57,371 nt of DNA from Bacillaceae bacterium Marseille-Q3522 (GTDB lineage Bacteria; Bacillota; Bacilli; Bacillales; Cytobacillaceae). Every line of letters begins with the position of its first letter. The stretch's first letter is position 1. The notes beneath the pieces are model-generated. The model had not been told where the DNA came from. It ran no database searches and saw nothing but the letters and a program-made list of their open reading frames with translations. Of the stretch, positions 55,230 to 57,371 are shown one piece after another. The stretch is taken from assembly GCA_017898095.1 (NCBI GenBank), contig JAGKQJ010000007.1:1-57371 (forward strand), written 5' to 3'. The translations under genes were made by a program, and so were the position numbers.

Positions 55230-56000
55230 TTAAACTTCATGCCATTTTTGTATTTTTTGCCGCAATTTATAAATAGCCTTTGAATGAATTTGTGAAATTC
55301 GCGATGTTGACAACCCCATGACTTGCCCGATCTCTGTTAATGTTAACTCTTCCTGATAAAATAAGCTTAATACTTGCTTTTCTTTCTCATTTAACGTTTC
55401 AATTAACCCGGCGATTTCCTGAAGAATTTCTTTTTGCAACAGACTTTCTTCCGGTAATTCGGCTTTTTCATCTTTAATATGAAAAGAATGCCCTTCTTGT
55501 TCATCCTGATCAGGAAGATATTCATCCATTGACAGTAAGTTAGCAAAAAAATGTTCATTTGTTGCCGTATATACTTCTTCTTCCGAAATAGCTAATGCTG
55601 CAGCAACTTCATTTGCTGTAACACTTCGTTGGTACTTTTGTTCTAATCTCTCTGTCACCATTTCGATTTTTTTTGCTTTTTCTCTTGTACTTCGTGGAAG
55701 CCAGTCCTCTTTTCGTAATCCGTCAATGATGGCTCCGCGAATTCGAAATGACGCATAGGTGTCAAATTTTAGTTCCCGGTTTGGGTCAAATTTTTCTAAC
55801 GCATCATATAATCCAAATAATGCCAAACTTTTTATATCATCCCTTGAAACACTTTTCGGCAGATTCGTAGAGATTCGTTGCACATGATAACTGACTAAAG
55901 GAAGATATTTTTTCACTAAAAAATTTCCCGCATCTGCATCATGATCTTTTATCCATTTTTCCCACCATATCCGTTCATCCAACATTGTATCATATACCAT
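55230..56000 (-). CDS. sigD: RNA polymerase sigma factor SigD (FliA/WhiG type)
   Basis: A 256-residue flagellar/motility sigma factor. Region 2 (LVSYHVQRISTNLPKSVSRD, then FDTYASFRIRGAIIDGLR), region 3 and region 4 (ETLNEKEKQVLSLFYQEELT and STSRISQIHSKA) are complete. It directs late flagellar, autolysin and chemotaxis genes. Ribosome site is weak (AGGGATAAG). The order cheC-cheD-sigD-swrB is the end of the Bacillus fla/che operon. Confidence 0.96.
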   Translation of the reverse strand: MVYDTMLDERIWWEKWIKDHDADAGNFLVKKYLPLVSYHVQRISTNLPKSVSRDDIKSLALFGLYDALEKFDPNRELKFDTYASFRIRGAIIDGLRKEDWLPRSTREKAKKIEMVTERLEQKYQRSVTANEVAAALAISEEEVYTATNEHFFANLLSMDEYLPDQDEQEGHSFHIKDEKAELPEESLLQKEILQEIAGLIETLNEKEKQVLSLFYQEELTLTEIGQVMGLSTSRISQIHSKAIYKLRQKIQKWHEV

Positions 56001-56189
56001 CTTATCCCTATTACAGATTCTATGTAACAGGATTTACACCTGCCTTTCTTCGAGAATAACGGACCACTATAGGGATTATTTTCTTTTCTATTTATCTGTC
56101 TTATGAGAAACCAATAATCAGGAATATCTGTCCGGTTCATCTGATGAAATAAAAGTTGATTTCCTTCTGAAACGAGTATGTTTGCTTGT

Positions 56190-56687
56190 CTAAAGCTGAT
56201 AAATTTCTTTATTTGCTGTGCGTATCATCAGCACAGCCGTTTTCGGATTAAACTCGATTGTTCTCCCTCTGTTCCCGCCGGTATCTTCTGCTACAAGATC
56301 AATATTAGATGCCATTAAGAGTTTTTTTACAGCTTCTACATTTCTTGGACCTATTCTCATTATTTCTGAGGCTGTTGAAAATTGAAACATTTGTGCACCT
56401 CCCGCTATCTTCGCTTTCAGGAATGTTTTTTTCGCTCCGGCGTTTACAAGTTTTCTGATAAGCTCCGGAATCGCGGTGTCTGCGTATTTCCAAATATTAA
56501 TACTATCCTGCTTTGCTAACTTGGAATCCGGGAGCATGATATGTGATAACCCTGCGATTTCGCGCATTTGATCATAGATGACAATTCCTACACATGATCC
56601 CAATCCTGATGTCCGAATGAAATCCGGGGCAGTAACAATTTTCATATCTGAAATGCCGACCTTTATTATAGCAGAGTGATCAGTCAT
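56190..56687 (-). CDS. cheD: chemoreceptor glutamine deamidase CheD
   Basis: A 165-residue deamidase of receptor glutamines. The catalytic Cys and His are in TSGLGSCVGIVIYD and GLSHIMLPDS, with the following C-terminal beta segment. The ATG at 56685-56687 (MTDHSAIIKVGISDMK) overlaps cheC by 8 bp; the longer open frame (to 56759) is read-through of cheC sequence. CheD binding to CheC couples adaptation to phospho-CheY. Confidence 0.95.
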   Translation of the reverse strand: MTDHSAIIKVGISDMKIVTAPDFIRTSGLGSCVGIVIYDQMREIAGLSHIMLPDSKLAKQDSINIWKYADTAIPELIRKLVNAGAKKTFLKAKIAGGAQMFQFSTASEIMRIGPRNVEAVKKLLMASNIDLVAEDTGGNRGRTIEFNPKTAVLMIRTANKEIYQL

Positions 56688-57315
56688 GGCCAGCCACTCC
56701 CAAAGATGCAAAAATAGCAGAAAAAGAACGATAATCCGGCAAGAGAAAAAAATGCCCATTCATTTTTTCAGAATTTTGCAGATCTATTATTGCTGTATCT
56801 ATTACAATAGCATAGTCGCTAACCCGGGATAGTTCCAGCAAGCCTGAACTGATAATCGCACCGGCCATATCAATACTGATTCCCGGAACAGTTGGATATA
56901 ATGATAAATTTGTAAAATCCGATAATGCGGAAATATAAGATCCGGATAAGATATTACCAAGCTCTTGCAATGCAGAAAGAGAAAGTTCATCCCGTATGGC
57001 AAGCTTATCAGAAATAATGAACTCTCCTAGCATTTCCCTCATTAAAAATTTTGCCTGTTCTATAGAAAGAATAAAAAAAATATTTCCCGGAGCTTCGCCT
57101 TCAATCCGAAGAAATACAGCAACAACGATGTTATCTGCACCACCGACAAGTTCAGTCATTTCATTAAAACTAACAATTTTCACACTGGGAATTTCCATAC
57201 CGACTTTTTTATTTAAAAGCTTTGACAATGCAGTTGTCGCATTTCCTGTGCCAATATTGCCAATTTCTTTTAGAAGATCCCATTGTAATGACGAAATATG
57301 ATGAAAATATGCCAT
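56680..57315 (-). CDS. cheC: CheY-P phosphatase CheC
   Basis: A 211-residue protein with two phosphatase motifs, KEIGNIGTGNA near 17 and QELGNILSGSY near 116, as expected for CheC. It dephosphorylates CheY-P and activates or inhibits CheD. It starts 8 bp after the cheW stop. Confidence 0.95.
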   Translation of the reverse strand: MAYFHHISSLQWDLLKEIGNIGTGNATTALSKLLNKKVGMEIPSVKIVSFNEMTELVGGADNIVVAVFLRIEGEAPGNIFFILSIEQAKFLMREMLGEFIISDKLAIRDELSLSALQELGNILSGSYISALSDFTNLSLYPTVPGISIDMAGAIISSGLLELSRVSDYAIVIDTAIIDLQNSEKMNGHFFLLPDYRSFSAIFASLGVAGHD

Positions 57316-57323
57316 TTATTTAT

Positions 57324-57371
57324 CTATTCTTTCTCCATAAGTACTTTCTCTAAGTCAATAAGAATCAGCAA
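57324..57371 (-). CDS. cheW: CheW C-terminal end (partial at window edge)
   Basis: Only the last 15 codons and TAG stop are present: the frame reads LLILIDLEKVLMEKE. This is the usual CheW C-terminus (LILIDLEKVL), and cheW precedes cheC in Bacillus. The rest lies outside the window. Confidence 0.75.
   Translation of the reverse strand: MLILIDLEKVLMEKE

Overview
The window is a chromosomal segment of a low-GC, endospore-forming, motile Bacillaceae bacterium. Evidence for this is the Bacillus-type gene order cinA-pgsA-rodZ-ymfK-ymfJ-ymfI-ymfH-ymfF ... spoIIIE-ylzJ-tepA-rnjB-dapA-dapG-asd-spoVFB-spoVFA-(ymxH)-mlpA-ylxY-pnp-rpsO-ribC-truB-rbfA-ylxP-infB-ylxQ-ylxR-nusA-rimP-polC-proS-rseP-dxr-cdsA-uppS-frr-pyrH-tsf-rpsB-swrB-(small protein)-sigD-cheD-cheC-cheW, the sporulation genes, SigD and the chemotaxis genes. 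All genes run on the minus strand except ymxH, so the window should be read right to left. I cannot name the species.

Right to left the layout is: the end of the chemotaxis/sigD/swrB operon (57371-54343); the translation and lipid block rpsB, tsf, pyrH, frr, uppS, cdsA, dxr, rseP, proS, polC (54167-38869); the rimP-nusA-infB-rbfA-truB-ribC operon with a strong promoter and a structured leader (38597-30892); rpsO and pnp (30789-27914); ylxY, mlpA and the divergent ymxH (27470-24785); the dipicolinate/diaminopimelate genes spoVFA-spoVFB-asd-dapG-dapA (24592-19660); RNase J2, TepA, YlzJ and the SpoIIIE translocase (19284-13955); a nucleoside ABC transporter nupNOPQ (13402-8382); the paired M16 peptidases YmfF/YmfH and the ymfI-ymfK genes; then rodZ, pgsA and cinA.

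The genes are ordinary core genes; the unusual material is between them. Three families of palindromic repeats fill most longer gaps. R1 (13552-13954, 27516-27788, 38603-38718, 51720-52139) is a roughly 125-bp modular hairpin whose arms differ between copies with compensating changes. R2 (2139-2263, 43201-43634, 46948-47273, 53055-53384) has the same orientation in all four copies, TTAT-type motifs at both ends, subterminal hairpins and a variable number of 53-55 bp hairpin units with covariation. It looks like a non-autonomous IS200/IS605-type (palindrome-associated) element. One copy supplies the last six codons and stop of dxr, and in silico excision restores an in-frame stop. R3 (33353-33384, 37624-37697, 46876-46910, 50190-50242) is a small palindrome family with a GTTCAAAA core.

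Regulatory features read from sequence include good SigA-type promoters for rpsB, rimP-nusA, rpsO and rnjB, a candidate SigK promoter for spoVFA, an interrupted-U-tract hairpin in the rimP-nusA leader, an intrinsic terminator placed only about 35 nt before pyrH, and a possible hairpin/pseudoknot between the Shine-Dalgarno sequence and start codon of proS. No prophage, CRISPR array, transposase gene, rRNA or tRNA gene was found.
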